A stretch of 27,016 bases of DNA from UBA6019 sp035535055 (GTDB lineage: Bacteria > Chloroflexota > Dormibacteria > Dormibacterales > Dormibacteraceae). Below, piece after piece: positions 7,178 through 15,129 of this stretch. The translations under genes were made by a program, and so were the position numbers. Below the pieces are notes generated by a model. The model did no database searches. It had not been told where the DNA came from and was given only the letters and a program-made list of their open reading frames with translations. The DNA lies in the NCBI GenBank assembly GCA_035535055.1, contig DATLQT010000088.1, forward strand, positions 1-27,016, in the 5' to 3' direction. Every line of letters begins with the position of its first letter. The stretch's first letter is position 1.

Positions 7178-8166
7178 GCGGGGGCCGGCGGGAACGCTGG
7201 CTGCGCGTGGGCGGGCTCGAGCTCGGGATCGCGCTGCCCGAGCGGCTGGACCGGCGGCTGGAGCGCTCGGGCCTCGCCCGGGCCCTGGCGCGCCTGGGCC
7301 GCCGCCGGGTCCCGGCCCGCCTGCCCGAGTCCGACGCGCCACTGCCGGAGCGCCGCCCCGAGCCGGCCGACCTCGACCCGGCCTCCCGGCCTCTCCTCGA
7401 CAAAGTGGCCGAGATGGAGTGGTACCACTCCATCGACCTCGGCCACGGCGTTGTCACCCCCGGGCTGGTCGATCACCGCCCACAGCTGGACCGATACCAC
7501 CTGCCCCACTCCCTGGCCGGCATGCGCTGCCTGGACGTCGCCTCCTGGGACGGCTTTTTCGCGTTCGAGATGGAGCGCCGGGGCGCGGACGAGGTGATCT
7601 CCTTCGACCTCGAGAGCATCGCCGACATCGACATTCCCGGGCCGCACCGCGCAGAGCTGGTCGCGAACGCGGCCGGGCGCCGGCAGGACCAGGGCTTCCG
7701 GCTCGCCCACGAAGTGCTCGGCTCGCGGGTCGAGCGCAAGACCGGGAGCGTCTACCGGCTTTCGCCCGAACTGGCCGGCAGCTTCGACCTGGTGATCGTC
7801 AGCGACCTCCTGCTTCACCTCCGCGACCCCCAGCTGGCGCTCGATCACATCGCCACCGTCTGCCGAGGAACGCTGCTGCTGGCGGACGTGTATCACCCGC
7901 CACTGGAGCGCTACGGCGAGCGCAGCCTCGCCGAGTACTCGCCCTGGCTGCCGGGCTACACGTGGTGGCAGATGAACGTGAGCACGCTCCGCAAGATGCT
8001 CGATACAGCTGGCTTCACCGCGGTGGAAGAGCTCGAGCGATTCGAGATGCGCCTCAGCAGCGGCGGCCCGGGCTCGCCGAAGGTTGTGCTCCGGGCGCAA
8101 GGCCCGGCCAGGGCGGAGCCGGCAGCCGTGACGGGCGGGAGCGCGGCGGCGAGGCGCACCCGATGA
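7174..8166 (+). CDS. CmoB-like SAM-dependent methyltransferase
   Basis: This is a 330-residue protein whose ATG overlaps the previous stop (ATGA). Residues 1-80 are basic, proline-rich and unlike the rest. The catalytic part opens with WYHSIDLGHGVVTPG (83-97), a block characteristic of CmoB/Methyltransf_9 proteins. It continues with the SAM-binding region CLDVASWDGFFAFEMERRGA (119-138) and the acidic strand end ISFDLE (142-147). SDLLLHLRDP and YTWWQMN follow in the expected order. CmoB itself modifies the wobble uridine of tRNA. Placement in a glycosyltransferase operon suggests that this relative acts on a sugar or lipid-linked glycan instead, which is inference. The C-terminal 25 residues are low-complexity. 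Confidence 0.8.
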   Translation: MSGGRRERWLRVGGLELGIALPERLDRRLERSGLARALARLGRRRVPARLPESDAPLPERRPEPADLDPASRPLLDKVAEMEWYHSIDLGHGVVTPGLVDHRPQLDRYHLPHSLAGMRCLDVASWDGFFAFEMERRGADEVISFDLESIADIDIPGPHRAELVANAAGRRQDQGFRLAHEVLGSRVERKTGSVYRLSPELAGSFDLVIVSDLLLHLRDPQLALDHIATVCRGTLLLADVYHPPLERYGERSLAEYSPWLPGYTWWQMNVSTLRKMLDTAGFTAVEELERFEMRLSSGGPGSPKVVLRAQGPARAEPAAVTGGSAAARRTR

Positions 8167-9320
8167 AGGTCGTCTTCCCCTACCCCGGCTACTGGCCGTA
8201 CCTGCGCCGCGGCGTGGAACGCTGCATCCACGACCTGGCCGGCCACCTCGCCTCTCGCGGGCACCAGGTCCACGTGGTCGCCTCGACGCCGGGCCGCTCG
8301 CGCACCGCCTGGGACGGGGACGTGAAGGTGACCTACGTCGGCCAGCTGAGCCACCCGCTGGTGTTCGGCTATGCGCCCTACCTTCGGATCTTCGCCTTCG
8401 CCGCCGCGGCCAGCCGGGTGCTGGCCAGCGAAAGGGCTGACGTGGCGCACCTGGCCACCTACTCGATTCCCTGGGCGCCGCTCCTTCGGCGTTTCATCGA
8501 CCTGCCCTACCTGAGCCACCTCACGGTTCGGGGCGAGCGGATCCCGAAGGAGCGTTTTTCCTTCGTCACCGACGACCCCCGGCGGGCCGACCTGGCGGCC
8601 GCGCTGACCGAGGGCGCGGCGCGCGAGGTCGAGGCCCAGCTGGGGATCGACTGCGAGGTGCTGCCGCCGCCTGTCAACCTGGTCCAATTCCGGCCCGTCG
8701 GCCGGCGCGACCCCAGGCGTCCGGAGGTGCTCTTCCCGGCCGACCTGGCCGATCCGCTGAAGGGCGGCCTTCTCCTGCTCGAAGCGTGGAACGAGGTCCA
8801 CCGGCGGTGCCCGGAGGCGGTGCTCGTGCTGGCGGGGCCCTACGGGTTGGCCGGCTGGGACCAGCAACCGCTGGAGATGACCGCGGCGGGCGGCGGCGAC
8901 CTGGTCGGGTCGGATTCGGCGAAGGCGGCGATCGAGTTCCGCGGGGTCGGCGAGCCCGGGTCGCTGCCCGCCTGGTACTCGAGGGCGGCGGTCACCGTGC
9001 TGCCCTCGGTCGGCGAGGCCTTCGGCATGGTGCTGACGGAGTCGCTGGCCTGTGGCACGCCGGTCGTCGGCTCGGCCGGCGAGGGGCCGGGCGAGATCAT
9101 CGGGGACCGCGGCGTCGGCCGGACCGTGGACCTTGGGGACCGCGGCGATCGCGCCGGACGGCTGGCGACGGCGATCCTGGAGGCGATCGAGCTGTCCCGG
9201 CAGCCGGCCACCAGGGCGCGCTGCCGGGAGTGGGCGAGTCAGTGGGGCCTGGACGTCGTCGGCTCCAAGGAGGAACGGCTGCTGGAGCAGGTGCTGTCCT
9301 CGCGGCGGGGTCGCGGGTGA
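8163..9320 (+). CDS. GT4-type (GT-B fold) glycosyltransferase
   Basis: The 385-residue protein starts at an ATG that overlaps the upstream stop (ATGA). The N-terminal acceptor domain has the glycine/arginine loop YWPYLRRGVERCIHDLAGHL (11-30) typical of GT4 enzymes. The donor domain carries the E-x7-E motif EAFGMVLTE (Glu285, Glu293), followed by CGTPVVGSAGEGPGEII. Between the domains is FPADLADPLKGGLLLLEAW. Retaining transfer from a nucleotide sugar to a lipid-linked acceptor at the inner membrane face is the family role. The exact sugar cannot be read from sequence. There is no signal peptide or clear membrane segment. It lies between two methyltransferase-like genes, so its product may be methylated. 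Confidence 0.88.
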   Translation: MKVVFPYPGYWPYLRRGVERCIHDLAGHLASRGHQVHVVASTPGRSRTAWDGDVKVTYVGQLSHPLVFGYAPYLRIFAFAAAASRVLASERADVAHLATYSIPWAPLLRRFIDLPYLSHLTVRGERIPKERFSFVTDDPRRADLAAALTEGAAREVEAQLGIDCEVLPPPVNLVQFRPVGRRDPRRPEVLFPADLADPLKGGLLLLEAWNEVHRRCPEAVLVLAGPYGLAGWDQQPLEMTAAGGGDLVGSDSAKAAIEFRGVGEPGSLPAWYSRAAVTVLPSVGEAFGMVLTESLACGTPVVGSAGEGPGEIIGDRGVGRTVDLGDRGDRAGRLATAILEAIELSRQPATRARCREWASQWGLDVVGSKEERLLEQVLSSRRGRG

Positions 9321-10105
9321 TCGCCGTGGAAGCTCGCGCGGAGCCGCCCGCGGGCCTGGTGGAGCCCGGTCCCGGCAGCGGCGAGCTGGTGCGGTGCACG
9401 CTCGACCTGCTGGAGGTGACCGACCGGGTCTACCACGAGCTGCGGCGGACCGTCCCCCTGGTGACAGCGCTGGTGGAGGAGGTCCGGCGCCTCCCGGGAC
9501 CGTTAAGGGTCGTCGCGATCGCGCCCAACGAGCTGCTGCTCAAAGTGCTGGCCGGCCTCGGCCACCGGGTCGAGGTCTGGCGGGTCGACCCTGCGGTACT
9601 GGGCGAGGAGGCTGCCGCGCTCACGACCCGCCGGGGCTCCCTCGACCAGGTCCTGGCCGAGGCGCCGCCGCCCGCCGACCTGCTCTTACTCCCCTACGTC
9701 CTGGAAGCCGCCGCCGAGGAGCCCGCGAGGGTGCTCCGCCGGCTCGGCGTTGACGGCCGGCTGGTCGTGGCCTGCCGGCACTCGGGTGCTTTGATCTACC
9801 GGCGCCGGGCCATCGCCGGCAGGCCGCTCCTCGACCCGCCCGCCCCACCGCGGATCTCGCTCGGCTGGCCGGACCTGCCTCCCCGTCGCGTGATCGCCCG
9901 CGGCGACCTGGCCGCCCTGGCCGCCGAGGCCGGGCTGGTCCTCGAGCGGCAGCGGCTGGTGATCGACCGGACGGCCACCTCGGCCGTGCAGGCGATGAGC
10001 CTCAGCGCCTACCTTGGCGCCCGGCTGAAGCACCTGGCCAAGCACCTGGTCCCGCCCTGGCGCGACTGCATCGTCGCCACCCTCACTCCCGGGCGACCCG
10101 CGTGA
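9317..10105 (+). CDS. degenerate class I methyltransferase-like protein
   Basis: The GTG start overlaps the upstream stop (GTGA) and gives 262 residues. The layout suggests a Rossmann-like methyltransferase fold: LRVVAIAPNELLLKVLAGLG (63-82), then VEVWRVDP (85-92), a later LLLLPYVLE strand and a GRLVVACRH strand. The usual glycine-rich SAM motif I (GxGxG) is missing, replaced by AIAPNE. The C-terminal part, with SLSAYLGARLKHLAKHLVPP, is amphipathic and may touch the membrane or a partner. I do not recognise a specific family. It could be an inactive or highly divergent methyltransferase or a scaffold. The operon position between a glycosyltransferase and the ABC transporter ties it to glycan assembly. 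Confidence 0.6.
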   Translation: MIAVEARAEPPAGLVEPGPGSGELVRCTLDLLEVTDRVYHELRRTVPLVTALVEEVRRLPGPLRVVAIAPNELLLKVLAGLGHRVEVWRVDPAVLGEEAAALTTRRGSLDQVLAEAPPPADLLLLPYVLEAAAEEPARVLRRLGVDGRLVVACRHSGALIYRRRAIAGRPLLDPPAPPRISLGWPDLPPRRVIARGDLAALAAEAGLVLERQRLVIDRTATSAVQAMSLSAYLGARLKHLAKHLVPPWRDCIVATLTPGRPA

Positions 10106-11112
10106 GCGCGCCGGCGGTCCTGATCGAAGGCCTGCGCAAGACCTTCCGGCGCGCCGCCGGGCCGTTCGGGCGCAAGCAGGACAAGGTCGCCCTCGACGGG
10201 ATCGACCTCGAGGTGCGCCAGGGCGAGGTCTTCGGCCTCCTGGGACCCAACGGCGCCGGTAAGACCACCCTTTTAAAGTGCCTCTGTGGGCTGGTGCTGC
10301 CCGACGCCGGCCGGATCGAGGTCGACGGACGCGACGCGCTGAAGCGGGCGGCGGAGGTCCGCCGATCGGTGGGCATGGTCTACGGCGACGAGCGCAGCTT
10401 CTTCCTCCGTCTCTCGCTGCTGGAGAACCTTCGCTTTTACGCCTCGCTCTACGAGATCCACGGAGCGCGTGCCGATTCCCGGATCCGCGAGCTGCTCAAA
10501 GTGGTCGGGCTGGCCGACGTGGTGGACGTGCGAATGGACGGCTTTTCATCCGGCATGCGGCAGCGGGCGGCGATAGCCCGGGGGCTGCTGAACGACCCGG
10601 CGGTGATCTTCATGGACGAGCCGAGCAGAACCCTCGACCCGGTCGGCGCGGAAGACCTGCGCGAGCTGATCCATGATCGGGTGGCCGGCGGACGGCGCAC
10701 GGTGCTGATCGCCACCAACCTGATGCACGAGGCGGAGGCGCTCTGCCACCGGCTGACCATGATCGACGGCGGTCGGGTGGTGATGACCGGCAGCCTGGCG
10801 GATTTCCGGGGCCTCGCCGGCGAGGACGCCGTCTACTGGCTTTCCGTCAATGGCGGGTCGGCCTGGGGCGACGGCCTTCGGTCGATCCCGGGAGTGCGCT
10901 CGGTCGCCGTCGAGCCGATGGGTGAGAACGCCCACCGCATCCGGCTCCAGATCGACCGCCAGGGCCGGGCGCTGGCGCTGGCGATCCGTCACCTGGTCGA
11001 GGCGGGCGCCGAGATCTGGAGCTGCACGCAGGAGGAGGAGTCGCTTGACAAAGTCTTCCGGGCGGTGGTCCAGCGCGGCGCCCGGGCGGTGGCCGCGGGA
11101 AGCCGCAGTTGA
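10102..11112 (+). CDS. ABC-2 type transporter ATP-binding protein
   Basis: This is a 336-residue ATPase with a GTG start overlapping the upstream stop (GTGA). Walker A is GPNGAGKTT (48-56, Lys54), the signature is FSSGMRQR (148-155), and Walker B is AVIFMDEPSRTLDP (167-180) with catalytic Glu173 present. The Q-loop region VYGDERSFF has Asp96 where glutamine is common. The H-loop reads IATNLMHEAE (203-212), with Asn206 at the place of the switch histidine. About 110 residues follow the nucleotide-binding core, as in DrrA/NatA-type exporters. Its partner permease is the next gene. It most likely energises export of a glycan or glycolipid built by neighbouring transferases. It lacks the carbohydrate-binding extension typical of Wzt, so substrate recognition is unclear. 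Confidence 0.92.
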   Translation: MSAPAVLIEGLRKTFRRAAGPFGRKQDKVALDGIDLEVRQGEVFGLLGPNGAGKTTLLKCLCGLVLPDAGRIEVDGRDALKRAAEVRRSVGMVYGDERSFFLRLSLLENLRFYASLYEIHGARADSRIRELLKVVGLADVVDVRMDGFSSGMRQRAAIARGLLNDPAVIFMDEPSRTLDPVGAEDLRELIHDRVAGGRRTVLIATNLMHEAEALCHRLTMIDGGRVVMTGSLADFRGLAGEDAVYWLSVNGGSAWGDGLRSIPGVRSVAVEPMGENAHRIRLQIDRQGRALALAIRHLVEAGAEIWSCTQEEESLDKVFRAVVQRGARAVAAGSRS

Positions 11113-11900
11113 GGACGGTGGCGGCCTTCCTGCGCCGCGACCTGCTGGTCTTCCGGAGCTACCGGCTGGCCGCCCTGACCCAGTTCGCCGGCGTCGGCGC
11201 CCTGCTGGTGATGGCCTTCTACATCGGACGGGCCCTCGGTCGCGGGGGTGCGGTGCCCGGGCTGGGAGGCGACTACATCTCCTACCTCCTGGTGGGGATG
11301 GCATTCACCGACCTGCTGATCGCCTGCCTTCGCGCCTCCACCACCGCCATCCGCGACGGGCAGCTGGCGGGGACCCTGGAGCCGATGCTGCTGACGCCGG
11401 TGCGGCTCTGGCAGCTGCTCTTGGGCGCCAGCGCATTCCGTCTCCTGAACGCTCTCGGCCGGCTCTTGATGGTGGCGCTCGCCGCCGTCGTCATCTTCGG
11501 CTACTGGCACCACGCCAACCTCGCCTCGGCGGCTCTGATACTGGTGCCAGCGGTGGCGGTCTTCGCCGGGACCGGGCTGGTGGCGGCGGCCGGGGTGCTG
11601 GTCGTCAAGCAGACCGAGCCGCTGCTGGCCGGCTACGTCGCGGTCAGCTTCCTTTTCGCCGGCGCGGTCTTTCCGCCGGGATTGCTGCCGGGCTGGGTCC
11701 AGCCGGTGGTGACCGTCCTGCCCCTCACCCACGCGCTGGCGGGGATGCGGCTTGCGGTGGCGGGTGCGTCGCCGGCTGCCGTGGCGGGCCACGCCTGGAT
11801 CCTGGCGGCGGGCTCGGTGGTCACCATCGGAGCCGGCGTGCTGGCGCTCCGCCAGGCGCTGCTGTGGGCTCGCCGGGAGGGCAGCCTTGCCCAGTACTGA
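11109..11900 (+). CDS. ABC-2 type transporter permease
   Basis: The TTG start overlaps the ATPase stop (TTGA) and gives 263 residues with about six hydrophobic segments, normal for the ABC-2 family. An amphipathic N-terminus (TVAAFLRRDLLVFRSYRLA) precedes the first span. The conserved cytoplasmic loop reads IRDGQLAGTLEPMLLTPVRL, matching the typical GTLE..L.TP coupling region. LFAGAVFPPGLLPGW fits the usual re-entrant segment before the last spans. It would homodimerise and work with the ATPase encoded just upstream to export a lipid-linked glycan or related compound. The 3' end overlaps the following glycosyltransferase by 14 nt. Confidence 0.9.
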   Translation: MRTVAAFLRRDLLVFRSYRLAALTQFAGVGALLVMAFYIGRALGRGGAVPGLGGDYISYLLVGMAFTDLLIACLRASTTAIRDGQLAGTLEPMLLTPVRLWQLLLGASAFRLLNALGRLLMVALAAVVIFGYWHHANLASAALILVPAVAVFAGTGLVAAAGVLVVKQTEPLLAGYVAVSFLFAGAVFPPGLLPGWVQPVVTVLPLTHALAGMRLAVAGASPAAVAGHAWILAAGSVVTIGAGVLALRQALLWARREGSLAQY

Positions 11901-12939
11901 GACCGCCGCCCTGCCGTCCCAGGCCGGGTCCGAGCCGGCGGCCCAGACCCGTTTCCCCTTCGTCTCGGTGATCGTGCCGACCCGCAACCGGGGGGAGATC
12001 CTCGCCTTCACGCTGGACGCGCTCGCCCGCCAGGTCTACCCGTCTGACCGGATGGAGCTCTTGGTCATCGACAACTCCTCCACCGACGACACCGAGGCCG
12101 TGGTGGGCCGCTGGGCCGCCGCGCTGCCCTTCCCCGTCCGCTTCCAACGCAAGGAGAACAAGGGTCCGGCCTCCTCCCGCAACCTGGGCGCCCAGCTCGC
12201 CAGGGGCGAGGTGCTGGCCTTCACCGACAGCGACTGCCTGCCCAGCCCGGCCTGGCTGCGCAGCGCGGTGGCGGCGTTGGAGCCGGGCGTCGGTGTGGTC
12301 ACCGGTCCGATCGCTCTCCAGCGCACCGCCGACACCCACTTCTTCTGGAATTCCCAGCTCGACCCCGAGGTCTGGGACAGCGGCCTTTATCGGACTGCCA
12401 ACCTGGTGGTGCGAAAGGCGGTCTTCGAGGAGGTGGGCGGCTTCGACGAGAGCTACGCGCTCGGTCCGCGGGGACAGCTGATGGGCGGCGAGGACACCGA
12501 CCTCGGCTGGCGGATCCGGCGCAGCGGGCTCCGCGCCGTCTTCGTGGAGGGCGCCCTGATCACCCACCTGGCGACCCAGATCACGCCCCGCGAATGGCTG
12601 CTCAAACCGATCGCGGTGCAGGTGCTTCCCCGGCTGGTGGCCTCGGTCCCCGAGCTGCGCTCGACCGCTCTTTGGGCCCGCTGCTTCATGTCGCCCCGCA
12701 ACTTCCTCTTCGACCTCGGCGCCTTCTCGGTAGTGGCCGCCTGGTTGTTCCACACCTGGCCCCTGCTCTTGCTGACCCTTCCCTGGCTCTATGTCAGCAG
12801 CGAGGCCTGGTACACGATGCTGCGCCTGGGCCGGATCCACAAGGCGGCCGCGATCTTCGCCCTCCTGGTCCAGCGCTACTCGATGGTGCTGGGAGTCCTG
12901 CTCTGGGCCAGCGTCCGCTACCGCCGCCTGGTGCTTTGA
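11887..12939 (+). CDS. GT2 family glycosyltransferase with C-terminal membrane segments
   Basis: I chose the TTG at 11887 because GGGAGG (11875-11880) lies 6 nt upstream. Longer versions would read through the permease in another frame. The result is 350 residues. The GT-A domain has VSVIVPTRNR (26-35), VIDNSSTDDTE (60-70), the DxD-type TDSDC (113-117) and GGEDTDLGWR (200-209). Two or three hydrophobic segments near residues 270-345 suggest membrane anchoring. The C-terminus SVRYRRLVL is nearly repeated in the inverted GT2 at 14004-14942, which marks the two as paralogues. Inverting transfer of one sugar to the growing repeat unit is the likely role. The donor is not readable. Confidence 0.87.
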   Translation: MPSTETAALPSQAGSEPAAQTRFPFVSVIVPTRNRGEILAFTLDALARQVYPSDRMELLVIDNSSTDDTEAVVGRWAAALPFPVRFQRKENKGPASSRNLGAQLARGEVLAFTDSDCLPSPAWLRSAVAALEPGVGVVTGPIALQRTADTHFFWNSQLDPEVWDSGLYRTANLVVRKAVFEEVGGFDESYALGPRGQLMGGEDTDLGWRIRRSGLRAVFVEGALITHLATQITPREWLLKPIAVQVLPRLVASVPELRSTALWARCFMSPRNFLFDLGAFSVVAAWLFHTWPLLLLTLPWLYVSSEAWYTMLRLGRIHKAAAIFALLVQRYSMVLGVLLWASVRYRRLVL

Positions 12940-13994
12940 CGGCTGCCAGCCCGCCGCGGGCCTCGGTGATCATCGTCACCCGGCGCGGCCGGGGCCACCT
13001 CGAGGGCTGCCTGCGTGCGGTCTTCGGCCAGCGGCTGCCCGGCGGCTTCGAGGTGGTGCTGGTGGACAACGGGAGCGAGGACGGCTCGGTCGACCGGGCG
13101 CTCCTCGACCACCCTTCCCTGCGGGTCGTGAGGGCCGGTCGTAACCTCGGGTTCGCCGGCGGCAACAACCTCGGCCTGAGGGAATCGGCGGGCGAGTTCC
13201 CCGTCCTCCTCAACGACGACACCCGGGTCCGATCCGGCTGGCTGGCCGCGCTGGTCGAGGCCGCCGAGGCCGAGCCCCGGGCGGGGGCGGTGGGGTCGCT
13301 GGTCGTCTTCCAAAAGCCGGCCGGGACCATCGACAGCGCCGGCCTCGACCTCCTTGACGACGGCGCCGTCGTCGGGCGCGGGACGCTGGAGCCGGCGCCG
13401 GGTCAACCCGGCCGGCGGGAGGAGGTGTTCGCCGCCTGCGGCAACGGGATGCTGCTCCGCCGCGCGGCCCTCGAGCGGGTCGGCTGCTTCGACGAGGCCT
13501 TTTTCGCCTACTTCGAGGACGCCGACCTCTGCTGGAGGATGCGCCTGGCGGGCTGGACCTGCTGGCTGGAGCCGGCAGCGGTCGTCGATCACCTGCACGC
13601 CGCGACGGCCGGGGTCTGGTCTGACTTCTACCACTTCCAGGTCCGCCGCAACCGGCTGCTGGTGGTGGTCAAGAACGCCCCCCCGGACCTGGTCTGGAAG
13701 TCGCTCTCAGACCTCGGTGGCCTGCTCGCCCGGAGCCTCGCCCGCGCCGCCGTCCGCCGGGTCGCCCCCGACCGCGCCAGCCCCGACTGGCCGACCCGGA
13801 CCGGGACCCGGACCCAGTTCCAAGTCATCGGGTCGCTGCTCCGCCACCTGCCCGGGGCGTTGCGCCAGCGGCGGGCGATCCGGGGCCAAAAAAGGGTCTC
13901 CGACCGGGAGATCAGGGCCTGGATGCGCCCGGCTGCGGCGGTCTATGCCCGCCCCCACCGGATCGGGGACGGGAGCGTCGCCGGTCTCGGGTAG
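12936..13994 (+). CDS. GT2 family glycosyltransferase (rhamnosyltransferase/WbbL-like)
   Basis: The TTG start overlaps the upstream stop (TTGA) and gives 352 residues. VIIVTRRGRG (11-20), VLVDNGSEDGS (41-51), NLGFAGGNNLGLR (70-82), LLNDDTRV (91-98) and YFEDADLCWRMRLAG (192-206) follow in the order seen in WbbL-type rhamnosyl and related transferases. NDD is the metal-binding motif, and the FED segment contains the probable catalytic base. A basic C-terminal tail of about 100 residues follows. It is the last gene of operon A. Its stop is only 9 bp from the stop of the convergent GT2, and no terminator is visible between them. The sugar specificity is uncertain. Confidence 0.87.
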   Translation: MTAASPPRASVIIVTRRGRGHLEGCLRAVFGQRLPGGFEVVLVDNGSEDGSVDRALLDHPSLRVVRAGRNLGFAGGNNLGLRESAGEFPVLLNDDTRVRSGWLAALVEAAEAEPRAGAVGSLVVFQKPAGTIDSAGLDLLDDGAVVGRGTLEPAPGQPGRREEVFAACGNGMLLRRAALERVGCFDEAFFAYFEDADLCWRMRLAGWTCWLEPAAVVDHLHAATAGVWSDFYHFQVRRNRLLVVVKNAPPDLVWKSLSDLGGLLARSLARAAVRRVAPDRASPDWPTRTGTRTQFQVIGSLLRHLPGALRQRRAIRGQKRVSDREIRAWMRPAAAVYARPHRIGDGSVAGLG

Positions 13995-14003
13995 CGCCCG
14001 CGC

Positions 14004-14942
14004 TCAGAGCACCAGCGCCCGATAGCGGACGCTGCCGGCCACCAGCGCGGCGAAGGCGACGGCGTCCCACGCCAGGTGAGCCAGCGCCTTGGCCGGGGGA
14101 AAGCGGCCGCGGAGAGAACGCGTCCTTGCGAACTCGACCAGGTAGGGGACCAGGAGCAGAAGGGCGGCCGGGTTCAAAAAGGCCAGCAGCAGCCCGAGCA
14201 GGGCGAGGTCGAAGTAGAGGTGGATCGGGCTCACCCAAAAGCCCAGGTAGAGATGGCGGCGGAACCCCGGGTAGCGGGCCGCCTTGGCCGGCCAGTTGGA
14301 GAAGCGGCGCGGCCACAAAAGCCAGGCCCGGGCCGAGAGTGGGATCAATTGGTGCCAGACCAGCGCCTCGGGCGCGAAGCGGGCCTCCCAGCCCTCCCCC
14401 GCCACCCGCCAGCCGAGGTCAACGTCCTCCCAGTAAGGGCACTCGGGGTCGAAACGCTTTGACCCCAGCGCCTCGGTTCGGTAGGCGACGTTGGAGGTCG
14501 AGAAGGAGCCGTCAAGGCCCAGCGTCTCAATGTGGTGGGAGAAGAGGGGAACCGGACCCGGGGGGGCGGTGGTCCGGCCCTGCACGATGCCGACCCGGGG
14601 ATCGTCGAATGCCGCCCGCAGAGCCTCCAACCAGCCCGGACGGGGCACGCAGTCGCTGTCGGTGAAGGCGAAGAGCGACCCCCGCGCCCGTTCGAGGCCG
14701 AGATTGCGGCCGCCGGCCGGGCCGCGGTCCACCTCCGAGCCCAGACACAGCAAACCGTCCGGGTAGCGTTCTTGGAGGCCGCGCAGGACAACCGCGGTGT
14801 CGTCGGTGGATGCGTTGTTCACAACGATCAGCTCGAAGCCTCCCTCGACCTCCTGCGCGAGGACCGCCTCGATGGTGGCGGCCAGGGTCGGGGCCTGGTT
14901 GCGCGTCGAGACCACGACCGAGAAGAGGGGTGGCGGGCTCAT
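14004..14942 (-). CDS. GT2 family glycosyltransferase, inverted between the two operons
   Basis: The ATG at 14942 gives 312 residues. A TTG 45 nt upstream (14987) would add a charged stretch in front of the usual GT2 beginning, so I prefer the ATG, although neither has a strong ribosome binding site. FSVVVSTRN (7-15), VNNASTDDT (41-49), RGPAGGRNLGLERARG (73-88), TDSDC (94-98) and WEDVDLGWR (171-179) define the GT-A domain. Hydrophobic segments at about 235-300 suggest membrane association. The C-terminus SVRYRALVL almost matches that of the GT2 at 11887-12939. This indicates a duplicated pair, with this copy turned around. It is the only minus-strand gene between 5394 and 23917. Confidence 0.86.
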   Translation of the reverse strand: MSPPPLFSVVVSTRNQAPTLAATIEAVLAQEVEGGFELIVVNNASTDDTAVVLRGLQERYPDGLLCLGSEVDRGPAGGRNLGLERARGSLFAFTDSDCVPRPGWLEALRAAFDDPRVGIVQGRTTAPPGPVPLFSHHIETLGLDGSFSTSNVAYRTEALGSKRFDPECPYWEDVDLGWRVAGEGWEARFAPEALVWHQLIPLSARAWLLWPRRFSNWPAKAARYPGFRRHLYLGFWVSPIHLYFDLALLGLLLAFLNPAALLLLVPYLVEFARTRSLRGRFPPAKALAHLAWDAVAFAALVAGSVRYRALVL

Positions 14943-15129
14943 CGCAGCGGCGGATCCGACCCGGGGCCGGCTACTTCGGGCGCCCAATTACAAGGCTGAG
15001 GCTCAAGAGCGCCGGCGCGTTGCCGAATCTATACCCGTCCTTCCTATGGTGCCTCCTGCAGCGCCGCCCGTAGGGGCAGGCACGCCGGCCCACCCGGGTC
15101 CGGCGCTGAACCGGAAGGGAGCCACCAGC
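14943..15129. promoter_or_regulatory. divergent intergenic region with candidate promoter for operon B
   Basis: This 187-bp gap separates the minus-strand GT2 from the first gene of operon B. TTGCCG (15020-15025) and TATGGT (15045-15050), 19 bp apart, form the best candidate sigma70-like promoter on the plus strand. GGAAGGGA (15113-15120) is the ribosome binding site, 9 nt before the ATG at 15130. The region is less GC-rich around 14985-15050 than its surroundings, as expected for a promoter. The hexamer assignment is by eye. Confidence 0.35.

Noticed and set aside
13887..13894. A AAA AAG slippery-like run in the WbbL-like GT2
   Set aside because: The heptamer is not in the register needed for -1 slippage in this reading frame, there is no need for a shift, and no downstream structure is evident.
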